The notes under the pieces are model-generated. The model was not told where the DNA came from. It saw nothing but the letters and a program-made list of their open reading frames with translations, and ran no database searches. 64,000 nucleotides of DNA from Prorocentrum cordatum (taxonomy: Eukaryota; Sar; Dinophyceae; Prorocentrales; Prorocentraceae). Position 1 is the first letter of the stretch, and each line of letters begins with the position of its first letter. The DNA is taken from the NCBI GenBank assembly GCA_963575745.1, contig CAUYUJ010002729.1:7501-71500 (forward strand). Reading direction: 5' to 3'. Positions 10,591 to 22,822 of this stretch are shown here, in pieces. The position numbers and the translations under genes were made by a program.

Positions 10591-12015
10591 TGCCGAGGCG
10601 CCAGAGGCATTCAACGGAACAGAGAATGCAAGTAAACTCTTACTCGTCACTGTGACGAGAGCCATTCGCACGTTAACGCTGCAACATCAGCCTCCTCTCC
10701 TGGATCAGCGCTTCGAGGGATTCCTGGTTGAGGCCGAATCGAGCGAGCAGCACATCTGAATTGAACCAAGGGCCCCAGGTTTCAACCGAGGGTCCAGGGC
10801 CAAGTGGCGCGCCGTGGGCGCCAAGAGGTCCGTCAGGGCCTGCGGCGATGGGGGCCTCCGAGCCCCAGTGGACCATCCAGAGTACTGCCTGGAGCCACAG
10901 GGAAAGCGTTCATTGGCGGCTCTTTTCAGCTGGCGCGCAAAGGTTACCATCGTCGGACGGCGGTCACACCTTCGCGCTAGACTGGTGCGACTGCCCCCCC
11001 CACGCGTAGCCTCCGCACGCCAAGCATGCAAAAACCATGTCAGGCTTTGGGGGGGGCATGCGGCAGCTACGAGGGGAGCATGACCTCCGCCGCCTGCAAC
11101 GGGGGGCCCTGCGGCGCAGCAGAGGCCCGAAGCTCTTCGCACCTTGCTGCCGCAAGCTCGGGCCGTCACCCCGATCGGTCCCCCACCGGCGGTGGCCTCG
11201 GGGCCCTCCTCACGGTCACGTCCACCGCCCCAGCGCCGCCCACGTCCCGCCCCCCATTCCGAGGCCGAAGAGGGGGGAGAGGGAGAGAATGAAAGGTCTC
11301 GGCCTCCGCAGCGAGGGCCTCCTGGGCGGCGGCCCAGCTGGCAAAGCCCGTCACAACTCTCTGGAGGCCGTCTCAGGCCTCCGATCCAGGGCCAGGGTCA
11401 GGGTGGTGTGCGGCTCCTTGGCCTGTATGCAGATATGTACTCCAGATGTCGTAATAAAGGGAGGGGGGTCTCATTTCGGGGGGGGTCTCTTCCAGGCTAT
11501 CTTGGAGGGCCTGGGGGGGTCTGGGGACGATGTTTTGGAGGGTTCTCCCACGAGGGAGGTCTGAAATGGCTTGTCTTGGAGGGTCCAGACCCCCTCCCTC
11601 TTATCACGAAATCTGAATTACGTAGCCCTGTTCCCAGCCCCATGCAACTCCGAGCTCCTGGCTTCTGTCACCGCGCCGAACGGAAGATGCGCCTTCGCCT
11701 GGATCGCCCTCTCGCTCCAGGCATGGATCGGTGCACCTTCTCCCAAAAATATGGCATCTGGGGGTGGCCGGGTGACGCGCACTGGACGGATCGAGCGGGC
11801 AACCCACTGTTCCCTGACAGTGGATATGTCAAGGTTGCCTCTCCTCCGACACGGCCACGGGCCGTCATCAATATGGCCACGTCTTCGCCGTCACGGGCAG
11901 CTTGGAACGGACCGAGGTGCCCCAGCACAGGACCCTACGCGGCGGCAAGCAGCGGGCCGTCGTCACGGAGCTGCACAAGGCTCCGACCCGCTCTCCTCGC
12001 CAGAGGGCAGGTTGG
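10591..12015. other. No supported gene in 1.4 kb
   Basis: GC-rich, non-repetitive. A minus-strand frame ending at 10673 has a plausible protein-like tail (LARFGLNQESLEALIQ), but nothing upstream in that frame is recognisable. I see no conserved domain in any frame. Confidence 0.45.
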
Positions 12016-12197
12016 CTCTGTAAGAACGGTTTTTAAAAGGCAAATCTGCCTTCAAAAAAGAACGGTTTTTTGAAGGCAGATCTGCCTTCAAAAAATGGTC
12101 TACTCTGTAAGAACGGGTTTTTGAAGGCAGATCTGCCTTCAAAAAACCGTTCTTACAGTGAAGGCAGATCTGCCTTCAAAAAACCGTTCTTACAGAG
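12016..12197. mobile_element. MITE-like palindrome cluster with nested terminal repeats
   Basis: Outer ends are CTCTGTAAGAACGGTTTTT (12016-12034) and its reverse complement ending CGTTCTTACAGAG (to 12197). Inner copies of the same end lie at 12103-12119 and 12145-12158. Between them are three copies of a palindrome, TGAAGGCAGATCTGCCTTCA at 12071, 12122 and 12159, and a decayed fourth near 12035. The block is AT-rich compared with its surroundings. No coding. Confidence 0.8.
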
Positions 12198-12540
12198 ATG
12201 GCCGGGCCATCGGGAAATAATAAAGCAACACGAGCCTGAAATGTAGCCACGCTCAGGTTTCTTGGCCCAGGAGATTCTACCCCCGAGCCCCAAGAAGGCC
12301 TCGGAACCAGCTCGATGGGGAACGGGAATCGGCCGCCGGCGGCCTTCCCAAGATCCTGCTCAGTTGGCTGTAGCGCCGCCGCAGCCTGTAGCAAACAAAC
12401 CAGGGGGAAACTAATATACTTCTTGCCTCTTGCCCGTGCACACATCTAAACCTACGATGCCACACAGATCCAGACGCCATGCCACTCAGCTGGCAGGAGT
12501 CGGTGTCCGCCTTGCCGCGTCGAGCCAGGTTGGCCTGACA
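12198..12540. other. No supported gene
   Basis: 343 bp of mixed sequence between the palindrome cluster and the LINE remnant. It could include the degraded 3' end of that LINE. Confidence 0.5.
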
Positions 12541-13872
12541 CTACTGCTGCTGAGCAATGATGGAGCGGAGCGATTCCTTGTGCCTCTCAGTCCAGTCATC
12601 AGTGGTTGGAGCCGAAAGAAGCTGGACCAGGGGTTTCCAAAAAATTGGTCTGACCCAGGGGCGCTCGTCTTCAAGCCTAATCAAAGCCATCACATATGAC
12701 AAACTACTGGCTGCACGCGCAGCCATCAATTGTATTTGTTTGGGTGCAACCAAGCGAAGGTCGATCAATTCGCCAGTGTCGATGACCATTTGCGCCGCAG
12801 TTTGGGCTTGCCACCCCAACTGCTGAAGGGAAAGGAGGAGCACATGGGCGGGGCTGGACGCAACGCTCCACGGGCTCTGTGCCTGGCTGAGGTCTGCAGC
12901 AGCCCCTTCTAAAGTGCCCTGGAGGACCTGCAGGGGGGCCTAGCCAGCCAGACCGCTCTGGCCCAGTGTCATATATCCTGTGCATGGGACAGCCTCTGGG
13001 GGTCCATTAGGCGGCCAGCTCTGGTGGTCGCAATCTTCAAACCAGTGGAGGCCCCCTTCGTCTGCCTGTGCAGGCTATGTACAGCCGCGCGCCTCAGACC
13101 AAGCAACTGCTTCGCCGAGAGACCCGAGACTCCTGAACCCCAGAGGGCTGCCACTTGAGGTCCAGCCCGCTGGATGCCTCCAACCTTTGCGCCCGCCTTC
13201 TGAAGTTTCTGCAGCTTGTAGGACCTCCGAAAACCTTTCTTCACTCGCTTAGAAGCAGTTGTCATCACTCTCCTGTGGCTGGCATGCGCATCAGTACTCA
13301 ATGACTTGGTGGAATACTTGCGGAAGAACAGCAGCCCAACCCAAAAGGACGACAAGTCCACGGCCAACTCGAGCGCCGACGCGATGAAGTGGATTTTCTT
13401 TTCCGCAAGCAAGAGCTCAAGTCTGTTGCACGCAGCCGCCAAGGCGCGGCCTGCTCGTCCCAGCTGATCAGCCACAAACTCCCTGGTGCCCACCACTTGG
13501 ACGTGGACATCATCCACGACACTGTGGACCATTACCACTGGGCACGTTCGCGCAAGGGAGGTGAGGAGGTCATACATCAGCACCGTGGCCATCGCCACAG
13601 CTAGCGAGCATCCTGCAAGCACCGTTCCACTGACACGAAAAACCTCCGAAATAGCACTCTGGAAGGTGATGGTGCGGGGCCCACTATACAACGTGTATGC
13701 CAGCCAAATGAGACGAATCGGGAAACGCGCCTTTTACCCCTGGTCCATGAGGTGGAAGTGCGACATCCTCTCATAGAGTTTTGATAGGTCCGAGAAAAGC
13801 GTCCCCGTATCGAACTGGGCAACCTGGGCGAAATGGGTGTAGATTCCATGCTCCCATCCCGCCGTGTCACGC
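12541..13872 (-). pseudogene. LINE remnant 1: reverse transcriptase fragment
   Basis: Read on the minus strand from 13872, one frame gives FDTGTLFSDLSKLYERMSHF, a TAA stop at 13734-13736, then in the same frame ARFPIRLIWLAYTLYSG, VLAGCSLAVAMA, and VVDDVHVQVVG (the RT active-site box, DD at about 13509-13514), followed by a thumb-like basic region. A frameshift near 12.93-12.97 kb leads to a further frame (VLLLSLQQLGWQAQTAAQ to 12541). The order of boxes matches the dinoflagellate non-LTR RT family I know. The 5' part, including fingers and endonuclease, is replaced by a TTCC/TCC array starting at 13873. Not functional. Confidence 0.75.
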
Positions 13873-15112
<1,240 letters not shown>

Positions 15113-15866
15113 CTCGATGGGGCGTACGCCAGAGGCGGCCGGACCCGCCCGCGGAGGACCACAGCGGGGCCAGAGGGCCCCCCGATCCCCCTCCTCCGAG
15201 CCCTCTGCTCCTGGTCCTTTCTCTCCGCCTCCCCGTCCTTCCACACGCTACCTCTTCCCCAACTCCTCTCACCCTCCCTCCTCCCTCTTCTCGGGTTCCT
15301 CCCCGTGCGCTTCCTCCCCCAGCAGAAGTTCATGATGTTGCTGCTGCCCTTCCATCAGCACTCCACCACATCTCTGGCAACATCAGGAAAGATCGGTCTC
15401 CGGTCCGAAGGCTGCTTAGAACTAGTTCTCCAGAGCCCTGGCGCATCACCCAGGAATCCACCCTGCCGCGGCCATCCTCGGGGCCTCCTCTTCCTCCCCA
15501 TCCTGTTCTTAGGCAGGCTATGGGGCACGCTCGCCCACAGCGGCTGTCCGGCCAACCCGCCTCTCCCCCATCATCCTCCTAGTCCTTCCCCGCCCTTCTT
15601 CTGACCCCTCCTCCTCCCCCTCCTCCTCCCCGTCCTCCTTCTCCCCCTCCTCCTCTCCGTCCTCCCCCCCGTCCTCCTGCCTGCCTCGTCCCCCGAGGGA
15701 CCTCTCGCCCCCCTCGTGCCCTCCAGGAGCGGACGCGAGCGAGCCGCGCGCCCGACGACGCAGGTGGGGCGCGCGCGCGCGCGCCTTTTCGCGGCGGAGC
15801 GCGAGCTTCCGGTGCCAGACCCCATCGGTCGCGTGGACGCTCAGATCGGCGATCCTCAGAACGCGC
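15113..15866. other. No supported gene
   Basis: Mixed sequence with TCC-like patches (15600-15670) and a GCGCGC run near 15766-15784. No recognisable domain. Confidence 0.5.
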
Positions 15867-16041
15867 GTTAGTGAAGGGGCCCTGGGACACACAAATAAAT
15901 ACACACAAATAAAAAGATGCCCCATATTTTCCCATATTTTCTGGGTTTCTGTCTTCCCCCCCACTTCCCATATTTTCCCATATTTTCTGGGGAGTCGGCG
16001 ATTAATTGTGTCTGTGTGTTTCTTTTCCTCCTGAGTTAGCG
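15867..16041 (+). mobile_element. 160-bp MITE, family T, copy 1, with 7-bp target duplication
   Basis: Body 15874-16034 starts AAGGGGCCCTGGGACACAC and ends GTGTTTCTTTTCCTCCTGA; the ends are imperfect inverted repeats rich in ACACAC/GTGTGT. Inside are repeated CCCATATTTTC words. Flanks GTTAGTG (15867-15873) and GTTAGCG (16035-16041) look like a 7-bp target duplication with one change. Other copies: 54411-54570 and 60252-60408. Confidence 0.85.
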
Positions 16042-16112
16042 CCGACGCGCACTTCTCCACCGAAGCCCTGCCATGCGACGCTAGGGGCCTCCCCAGTGGG
16101 GTCCGAAGAAGT

Positions 16113-16262
16113 GGGGTTGGAGGATCGCGCCGCATCGCCGACGCATCGGCTGTGCATCGGCGACGTCGGCGATGCACCGGCGACGCCGGCGTGGAGAGGA
16201 TCGGGCTCCACATCGAGCCGCATCGCCGATGCATCGGCGATGCGGCGCGATCCTCCGACCCC
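16113..16262. repeat. Foldback of GATGC/CATCGGCG repeats with a perfect 30-bp palindrome
   Basis: Arms 16115-16152 and 16226-16261 are complementary with about two mismatches (GGAGGATCGCGCCGCATCGC against its complement). The right arm contains a perfect 30-bp palindrome at 16217-16246, centred on GATGCATC. Many CATCGGCG/CGCCGATG words allow alternative pairings. Confidence 0.85.
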
Positions 16263-16296
16263 ATGTACTCGGACCCTACCTCAGGGCGACGAGATC

Positions 16297-16440
16297 TATG
16301 CATATACACTGCTCCCCTGCCAGGCCCACCCCGACACAAGCAGCGGTGCATACGCCACGCCGTCGCTGCTTGGCCGGGAGGGCGTACACACAGCTCCTGG
16401 GTCCAGGATCGGCCTGGCCAGGGAGCAGTGGATTTGTATA
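16297..16440. mobile_element. Small inverted-repeat element
   Basis: TATACACTGCTCCCCTGCC near 16298 pairs with GGCCAGGGAGCAGTGGATTT near 16414-16433, giving imperfect terminal repeats of about 25 bp. A GGGCGACGAGATCT word lies just to the left (16284), as at the 4.4-5.0 kb foldbacks. Confidence 0.55.
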
Positions 16441-16460
16441 GACTCAAAGAACACAGGCAC

Positions 16461-16618
16461 AAACATGAACTTTTGGCGCTCCGCGCGGGCTTCTTGGATC
16501 TGCGCTGGATCCCCTCCCTGGCGCGCGGAGCGCGCCAGGGGCGGGGCCGGTGGCGCCGCCTGGGGGTCCCAGCGCGGATCCAAGATATCTGTGCGGAGCG
16601 CCAAGAGTTTATGTTAAT
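16461..16618. mobile_element. Foldback element with GC hairpin core
   Basis: Left arm 16461-16513 and right arm 16565-16618 pair over about 50 bp (for example TTTGGCGCTCCGC with GCGGAGCGCCAA, and TTGGATCTGCGCTG with CAGCGCGGATCCAA). The centre holds the same 25-bp hairpin found at 4978-5002. Confidence 0.7.
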
Positions 16619-16636
16619 GCCGTTGTTTAGTATTAG

Positions 16637-17206
16637 TCGTCTTATGTTTGTTATTATTATCATTATTGTTAGTACTCCTCTTTTTCCTTATTAATATTAC
16701 TACTAGAACCTAAGCGCGCGAAGTGCGCGTGTGGTTCCAGTATTCTTATTGTTAATATTATCAGTATCATTATAATTATCCTCCTCTTCCTTATCATTAG
16801 TAGTATTGTTATCATCATTATAAGTAGTAGTATTATGAGTATTATTATTATTTCCATTAGTATTAGTATTATTAGTAGTATTAGTGGTAGTATTATGATT
16901 ATTATGATTATTATTATTAGTATGATTAGTAGTAGTAGTAGTATTAGTATTATTAATAATAATACTATTATTAGTATTAGTAATAGTATTAGTATTATTG
17001 TTGTTAGTATTATTAGTATTACTAGCATTAGTATTAGTATTACTAGTAGTATTAATATTATCATTGTTATTAGTATTAGTATTACTATCATTATTACTAT
17101 TATTAGTATTAATATTATTATTATGATTAGTATTATTATTGTTAGTAGTATTACTATTTTAGTAGTAGCATTATTATTAGTATTAGTATTAGTATTAGTA
17201 TTAGTC

Positions 17207-17271
<65 letters not shown>

Positions 17272-17425
17272 TGTAGTAGTAGTAGTAGTAGTATTGTTCC
17301 ACCTTCTCCTCCTCCCCCTCCTCCTCCTCCTCCTCCCCCTCCTCCTCCTCCTCAGCATCCTCCTCCTCCTCATCCTCCTCCTCCTCCTCCCGCTCCTCCT
17401 CCCCCTCCTCCATTCCTTCCACTCC
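16637..17425. repeat. AT-rich TTA/GTA degenerate array, TAG array and TCC array
   Basis: 16637-17200 is a strongly AT-rich stretch of TTATTA, GTATTA and TAGTAGT words inside a GC-rich region; 17203-17294 is a TAG run; 17300-17410 is TCC. It resembles 25.33-25.90 kb. No coding. Confidence 0.9.
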
Positions 17426-18359
17426 TTCTCCTTATACATCATTATTAGTATTATTATCATTCTTATTCGTAGGATTATTCTTCTTCGATGTATAGACTTC
17501 GTCGCCCGATACCTGAGAAGCCTAGAGACGCGGGCGGTGGAACACACGCAGTGAGGGTCGCCGACCTCATCCGAGAGGCTCGCGGCCTCCCCGCCGGACC
17601 TCCAGGCCCGCCGAGCCTGGAAAAGGGGAGCTGCCTGGGCGCGGCGAGGCAGGGGGGCCAGCCGCGGTGGCCCCGCCAGTCCAGAGACGCGAAGAGGGGG
17701 GGAGAGAAGGGGGGGCTCAGCCAGCCACAGGGGGCCCGACTCCCTGCGAGAAGGGCCTCTCGAGGAGGAGGAGGAGGAGGAGGAGGAGGAGGAGGAGGAG
17801 GAGAAGGAGATGGAGGAGGAGCAGGAGGAGATGGAGATGGAGGAGGAGGAGGAGGAGGAGGAGGAAGAGGAGGAGGTGGGCTCCGGCCCGGCAGCCCTGA
17901 TGCTGCCAGGACTTCCCCGGCCTCGCCGCTGCAGACGGCGGGCGCCCTCCTCCTGATGCGAAGGCCTTGCTCGGAAGCTCTGCAACTACACCTCTGCAGC
18001 GGCCAGCGTGCGGTACCGCCGGGGGCGGGGCCCTCGAGAGCGTGCGCGGGGGCCGGAGCCCTCGGGCCGCGTCAACCGTGCCGTGGCACCCCCCAGTGCA
18101 TCTGGAACAAGGTCTGCCCGGTGACGCGCACGGCAGAGGCAGTCGGGCAGGCACTGGCCGAGCCAAGAGCGGCCAGGGCGTGTCCCCGCTGGCCTCTCGA
18201 CCTGCCCACGGAATTCTGCCGGACCGCCCTCGGCAGCCCCTGCGACCCTGCGACGCGAGCGGGGGAGGCAGGTCGGGGGGTGTGGGGGGGGGGCCACCGC
18301 CACGAACCCTGGCGGCGACGCCAGGGTACGGCTGAAGGACGTGCACGTTGGCTGTGCGC
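17426..18359. other. No supported gene; GGA array inside
   Basis: GC-rich sequence with a GGA array at 17761-17876 (purines on plus, opposite to most arrays here). The long plus-strand frame is carried by the array and its composition; no domain seen. Confidence 0.6.
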
Positions 18360-18626
18360 CTCCAGCTCCTCCTCCTCCTCCTCCTCCTCCTCCTCCTCCT
18401 CCTCCTCCTCCTCTCCTCCTCCTCCTCCTCCTCCTCCTCCTCCCGTCCTCCTCCTCCTCCTCCCTCCTCTCCTCCTCTTCCTCCTCCGCCCCCTCCTCCT
18501 CCTCCTCCTCCTCCTCCTCCTCCCCTCCTCCTCCTCCTCCTGCTCTCCTCCATCCTCCTCCTCCTCCTCCTCCTCCTCCTCCTCCTCCTCCTCCTCCTCC
18601 TCCTCCTCCTCCTCCTCCTCCTTCCG
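18360..18626. repeat. TCC array
   Basis: Long TCC array with occasional CTCTCC and CCCG interruptions, pyrimidines on plus. Confidence 0.97.
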
Positions 18627-19904
18627 AGCCCAGCGCGAGGGAGGGCATCCGGGACCTCTTCTGAGAGAGGCCGAAGGCGCGGAGCGGGTGCGCAGCAGCC
18701 TGCTGGCCCATCATACATCCAGGACGTCGGGTGCTGCCCGACGCCGACTGGGGGCGCTTGCGGCCCAGCGCGAGCCCGACCCACAGACGCATGCCTCGGC
18801 AATGCGCTACTCCACGGACCTCTCCACGGGCGCGTTCTGCCTAGAATCTCGGCGCATCCGGCGGTGGCGGCGAGGGCCTCCGAGGAGCCCCAGAAAGGAA
18901 AAAACGAGGGAACGGTAGCGGTAGGGGTACCTTTTCCTCCTACGACAAGGGCGGCATTTCTGAATTCGGCAGGCGCTTCTCAGAGACAAGGATGCTCCGA
19001 GCTCACAACGCCTATCGCCTTCGAATAGACGGTAGTCCCCTCTCGCCCTGACCCCACCTCCGGCGCCCTCCGAGTGGACGGGCCACCGCGGCAAAAGCTC
19101 GGGGGACACCACGGGACCGACCGCTTCACCGATCCTCCCTGAGATCCTGGCGTCTCAATGTTTCGGGCCAGGCGCTTTTGCCTTTTCGGTTCGGGGCCCG
19201 GGAGCCTCACGGGTCGATCCGTAGGAGCAAGGAAGGCCAAAACCAACACCACCAGGGCGAGGAGATGCGAGGAGCAAGGGGGGTCTCCAGATGGTGTGGC
19301 CCCCCCCCTTTTCGCTCGAGACACCCCCAGCTTGGACTTCGGGGAGGCATCGTGAACCTCCTCAATGGAGGTGGCCCCCCTGGTGGTGGTGGTGCCGCTT
19401 CTCCTCCCTCCAAGATCCGGCTCGAGCATGACGCACAAAAATGGGGTCCGGGGCTCCCGGCGCGATGTTTTACCGTGCTGCAGTGTTTAACCCCGACGTC
19501 GGGCCTCGGGGCTGGCAGGCCCGACCCTGGGTCCCCAGAGATCCGTGCATGCGCCCTCCTGGACTGGCCCCCCTCCCCTCGTCCGCCCTGCCCCCGCCCG
19601 CCCCTTCGACTGGCCTCGGGGTGCGACGGGAAGGAATTGTTCGTTTGAGGGATGGGAGGAACGACCCTACCCTGGGTTACAAGTGCGTGGTCTGCAAACC
19701 TCCTGGGAACCCCCAAAGCCTAGAGCCGCCAGGACGCGGCACTTCACGCAGGGCTTACCCTGTCAGCCCACAGGAGTTTCAGCGCACAGCGCCTCGTAAA
19801 CCAGGGCAGGGGCGTTCTAAAGGCCCTTGATTCATGAGGCCAGGAAGGGAGGAGGATTGGGGGAGAGGGGACGAAAACTGGGAAGCACAAAGACATACTA
19901 GTAC
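18627..19904. other. No supported gene in 1.3 kb
   Basis: Non-repetitive GC-rich sequence. Open frames up to about 170 codons overlap on both strands without recognisable motifs. Confidence 0.45.
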
Positions 19905-20090
19905 TACATGTCCTCCTTGGAGGCGCGCGTCCGACCCGAACATATAGTATACCCATCTTGTAGTATATCGTTTCCCGAGCGGTGTGGCCAGAAAGCGCCC
20001 GCCACGACGCATATACTATAAGATTTCTCGGTGCGCGCGTCGCCCCTGGGGGGGCGACGCACATATAGTATAAGTATGTTGGGGTGTTGC
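19905..20090 (+). repeat. Dispersed module with ATATAGTAT hairpins, copy 2
   Basis: Partner of 6838-6945 and of the GGAGGCGCACGTCC segment at about 6589-6602: here GGAGGCGCGCGTCCGACC, GAACATATAGTATA, GGCCAGAAAGCGC, GCATATACTATAAG, GGGCGACGC and CACATATAGTATAAG. The repeated CATATAGTAT words alternate orientation. Confidence 0.7.
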
Positions 20091-20734
20091 CGAAAAACTG
20101 GGAGGGAGAAGGAGAAGGACAGAGGAGGACAAGGAGGAGGGACGCCGGGCCCGGGCCCGGGCTCGAGCCGGCCAGGATCGGCGAGGCGCGCCCTCGACGT
20201 CCCCCTGGGGCGCGGCGTGATAGGCACCGCCGCACCAGGGCCTGCCGCCAGGGCTGGCGAGGGTCGCGCGTTCCCAAAAATCCGAAGACGTGGTTTTGTC
20301 AATCTGGCGGTTGTTCCTGGACTTCGGCCTCCGGGGCCCGCCAGCGGGCCGGGGGGCCATGAAAAACGGATCCGGGACGGGAAGCCACATCTGGACGAGG
20401 GGCCGGGACCTCTGAGGCCGCGGATGGAAAAAAAACAAACAAAAAGAAACATGTCGGCGGATGTCTGGGGTCGCGCGTCCGCGGCCGCTCAGTCCACCTG
20501 GTCACCCGCCTGCTTCCACGGCAGCCTTAGCGTCCTGAACCCGACGCTGGCGGTATGTGGCGTCCCCCTTCTCATCCTGTCTCCTCATTGGTCGGTCGGT
20601 CGGTCGACGACGTAGGCAGAGTTTAGAAAGCACCACCGCGTGCGCGACGAGGAAGAGGGAACGGAAAGCAGCACGCAGCAGGAGGCGAGAAGACTCTGGA
20701 CGACGCCGCCCTGCGAATAAGTGCAAACCCAATC
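20091..20734. other. No supported gene
   Basis: GC-rich, with GGCCCGGGCCCGGGC near 20148. No convincing frame. Confidence 0.5.
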
Positions 20735-20792
20735 CTGCTGCGGTTGCTGTTGCTGCTGTTGCTGCTGCTGATGCTGCTGTTGATGTTGTTGC

Positions 20793-20838
<46 letters not shown>

Positions 20839-20849
20839 TCTGCTGCTGC

Positions 20850-20882
<33 letters not shown>

Positions 20883-21122
20883 TGATGCTGCTGCTGCTGC
20901 TGCTGCTGCGGCTGCGGCTGCGGTTGGGGCTGCGGCTGCGGCTGCTGCTGCTGCAGCTGCGGCTGCGGTTGCGGCTGCTGCGGCTGCGGCTGCGGCTGCG
21001 GCTGCGGCTGCGGCTGCGGCTGCGGCTGCGGCTGCGGCTGCGGCTGCGGCTGCGGCTGCGGCTGCGGCTGCTGCGGCTGCTGCTGCTCCTGCTGCTGTTG
21101 CTGCTACTGCTGCTGCTGCTGC
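20735..21122. repeat. GCT then GCTGCG repeat array
   Basis: GCTGCT/GTTGCT triplets 20735-20910, then GCTGCG hexamers to about 21090, then GCT again. It directly abuts the 3' end of LINE remnant 2 and creates spurious poly-Ala, poly-Leu and Arg-Ser frames. Confidence 0.95.
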
Positions 21123-22640
21123 TCAGGCACTGCCGCAGCGCCCAGCGACCGTGCTCCAGGGCAGCCCTCCAGCGCGGCACCAGCCTGGGCGCAGCCCACT
21201 GGTCCCGCAGGCATGCAGCAGCGCGCGTGGCGAAGTGTTCCAGCGATCGGCGGGTCCCGGCAGCAAGCCGCCCGCATGACTCCAGGGCGACGGTGAGCAC
21301 GTCGCTCCCGTACCGCCGCCTCTTGCCGTCCACGGCAGCATTGGCGGCGTCGCCCGGACTCGCCTGCACCGGCTCACAGCGCGCCGCGTGCGGGCAGCGG
21401 ATCGACACGTCGACGTACAGGGGCTGAACACAGCCCGGGGACGCTACGAAAAGATCCAGGACGGCCTCCTGGACGGCCCCAGGCACCGTGCGTTCGATGT
21501 CAACTTCAGCACGGCACTCGCGCAAGAGCCGGGCGAGGGGGCGAGGGCTGCTGCAAGCGCACGGTGCGGTCGCATGCGCGCCGGCCCCCGCTTGCAGGGC
21601 TGCTGGTGCTTCAACGTCGGGCCCAGCCGGTGGCCGCAAACCTCGTCCGAGTTCCCGGCCTGAGGCGGCACGTAGCAGCCCCCCGGCGGCGCGCTGAGGG
21701 CCCCCAGCCTGCGCATGGCTGCCACGCGGAAGTAAGAGGACGGGAACCACTCCGCCGGCTTCGCGGGGAGCTGCAACCAGAGCGCTCCCGCGCCGGGCCC
21801 CCCAGAGGACAGCAAGCCTTCCCTTCGCTCCCTTCGCTCCTGGCCCAGCTCCTGCCACAGCCGGGTGGCGCGCGCAGCGTCCAGGTGCCCGAAAATGCGG
21901 TTGGCCAGGCGCCTGGGCGCCCTGGCGGGGACGCCGCCCAGCGACGGCAGCGGCAGAGAGGCCTCCGGGAGCAGCTTCAGCCCGCCCAGGTCATCAACGG
22001 CAACGTCCTTTGACCACGGGCCCCCGCTACATTCGGCCCGGGCGTCGTCTGCGAACTTCACGCCGCCCTGGAGGCCCACGACGACGCCAACATCCTCGAG
22101 GCGCTGCTGGGCCGCGAGAGCGTCGGCCTCGCCAGAGCACGCCAAGCGCCCCAGCCCGAGCGCGGCTGCGAGCACCCGGACACGGAACTGCATGGAGCAC
22201 CACGCTGCCCACAGGGCTGCATCAGCAACGGCGCCCTCGCCCTCGCGGCGCAGACCCAAGCCCCCGAAGGCGCCGCAGAGGCGCATCTGTCGCAGCGCGC
22301 CTTCGTCCAGCCGTCGGGCGACCACCGCGTGCTGCATCGCCTCCTCCACCGCGTTACTCACAGGCTCGGCCACTGCGCCCAGCACCGTAGAAGGTACCAG
22401 CCGCGCGTCGTAAGAAAGAGCATGAGCAACGGATTTGGACAGAAACGACCACGCCAAGTGGACAGCTGTGACAGCGGGTTGCGCGGCCGCAAACTCCTCC
22501 ACGCGCCGCGCCAGAGCGGCCGCCTAGCGGGCCCTTGAGCGAGCAGGGCCGAGCAGCAGCCCGTCGCGCCCGACCGCGGCAGCGAACTCGCCCTGAACAG
22601 CCCCGCGCAGGGCAGGAGAGCTGCCAGGCGCCCAAGATGC
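21123..22640 (-). pseudogene. LINE remnant 2: post-RT region and C-terminal nuclease-like domain
   Basis: Minus strand. Upstream frame from about 22640 contains an in-frame TAG at 22524-22526, then EEFAAAQPAVTAVHLAWSFL and FGGLGLRREGEGAVADAAL, both typical of the segment after RT in dinoflagellate LINEs, and later a CGHRLGP/MRPHRALAAAL stretch. A frameshift at about 21530-21545 leads to a second frame with AEVDIERTVPGAVQEAVLD and LYVDVSIRCP (acidic residues at about 21454 and 21409), then RYGSDVLTVALESCGRL. The second part resembles a restriction-like nuclease domain. The RT itself is missing, replaced by GCT and TCC arrays upstream. Not functional. Confidence 0.7.
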
Positions 22641-22642
22641 TG

Positions 22643-22683
<41 letters not shown>

Positions 22684-22822
22684 CTCCTGCTGCTGCTGGG
22701 TCCTCCTCGTCCTCCTTCTCCTCTTCCTCCTCCTCCTCCTCCTCCTCCTCCTCCTCCTCCTCCTCCTCCTCCTCCTCCTCCTCCTGCTCCTCCTCTCCTC
22801 CCCTCCCCTCCCCTTCCCTCCC
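22641..22822. repeat. GCT array followed by TCC array
   Basis: GCT 22641-22700, TCC 22700-22800, CCCTCC patch to 22822. It truncates LINE remnant 2. Confidence 0.95.
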
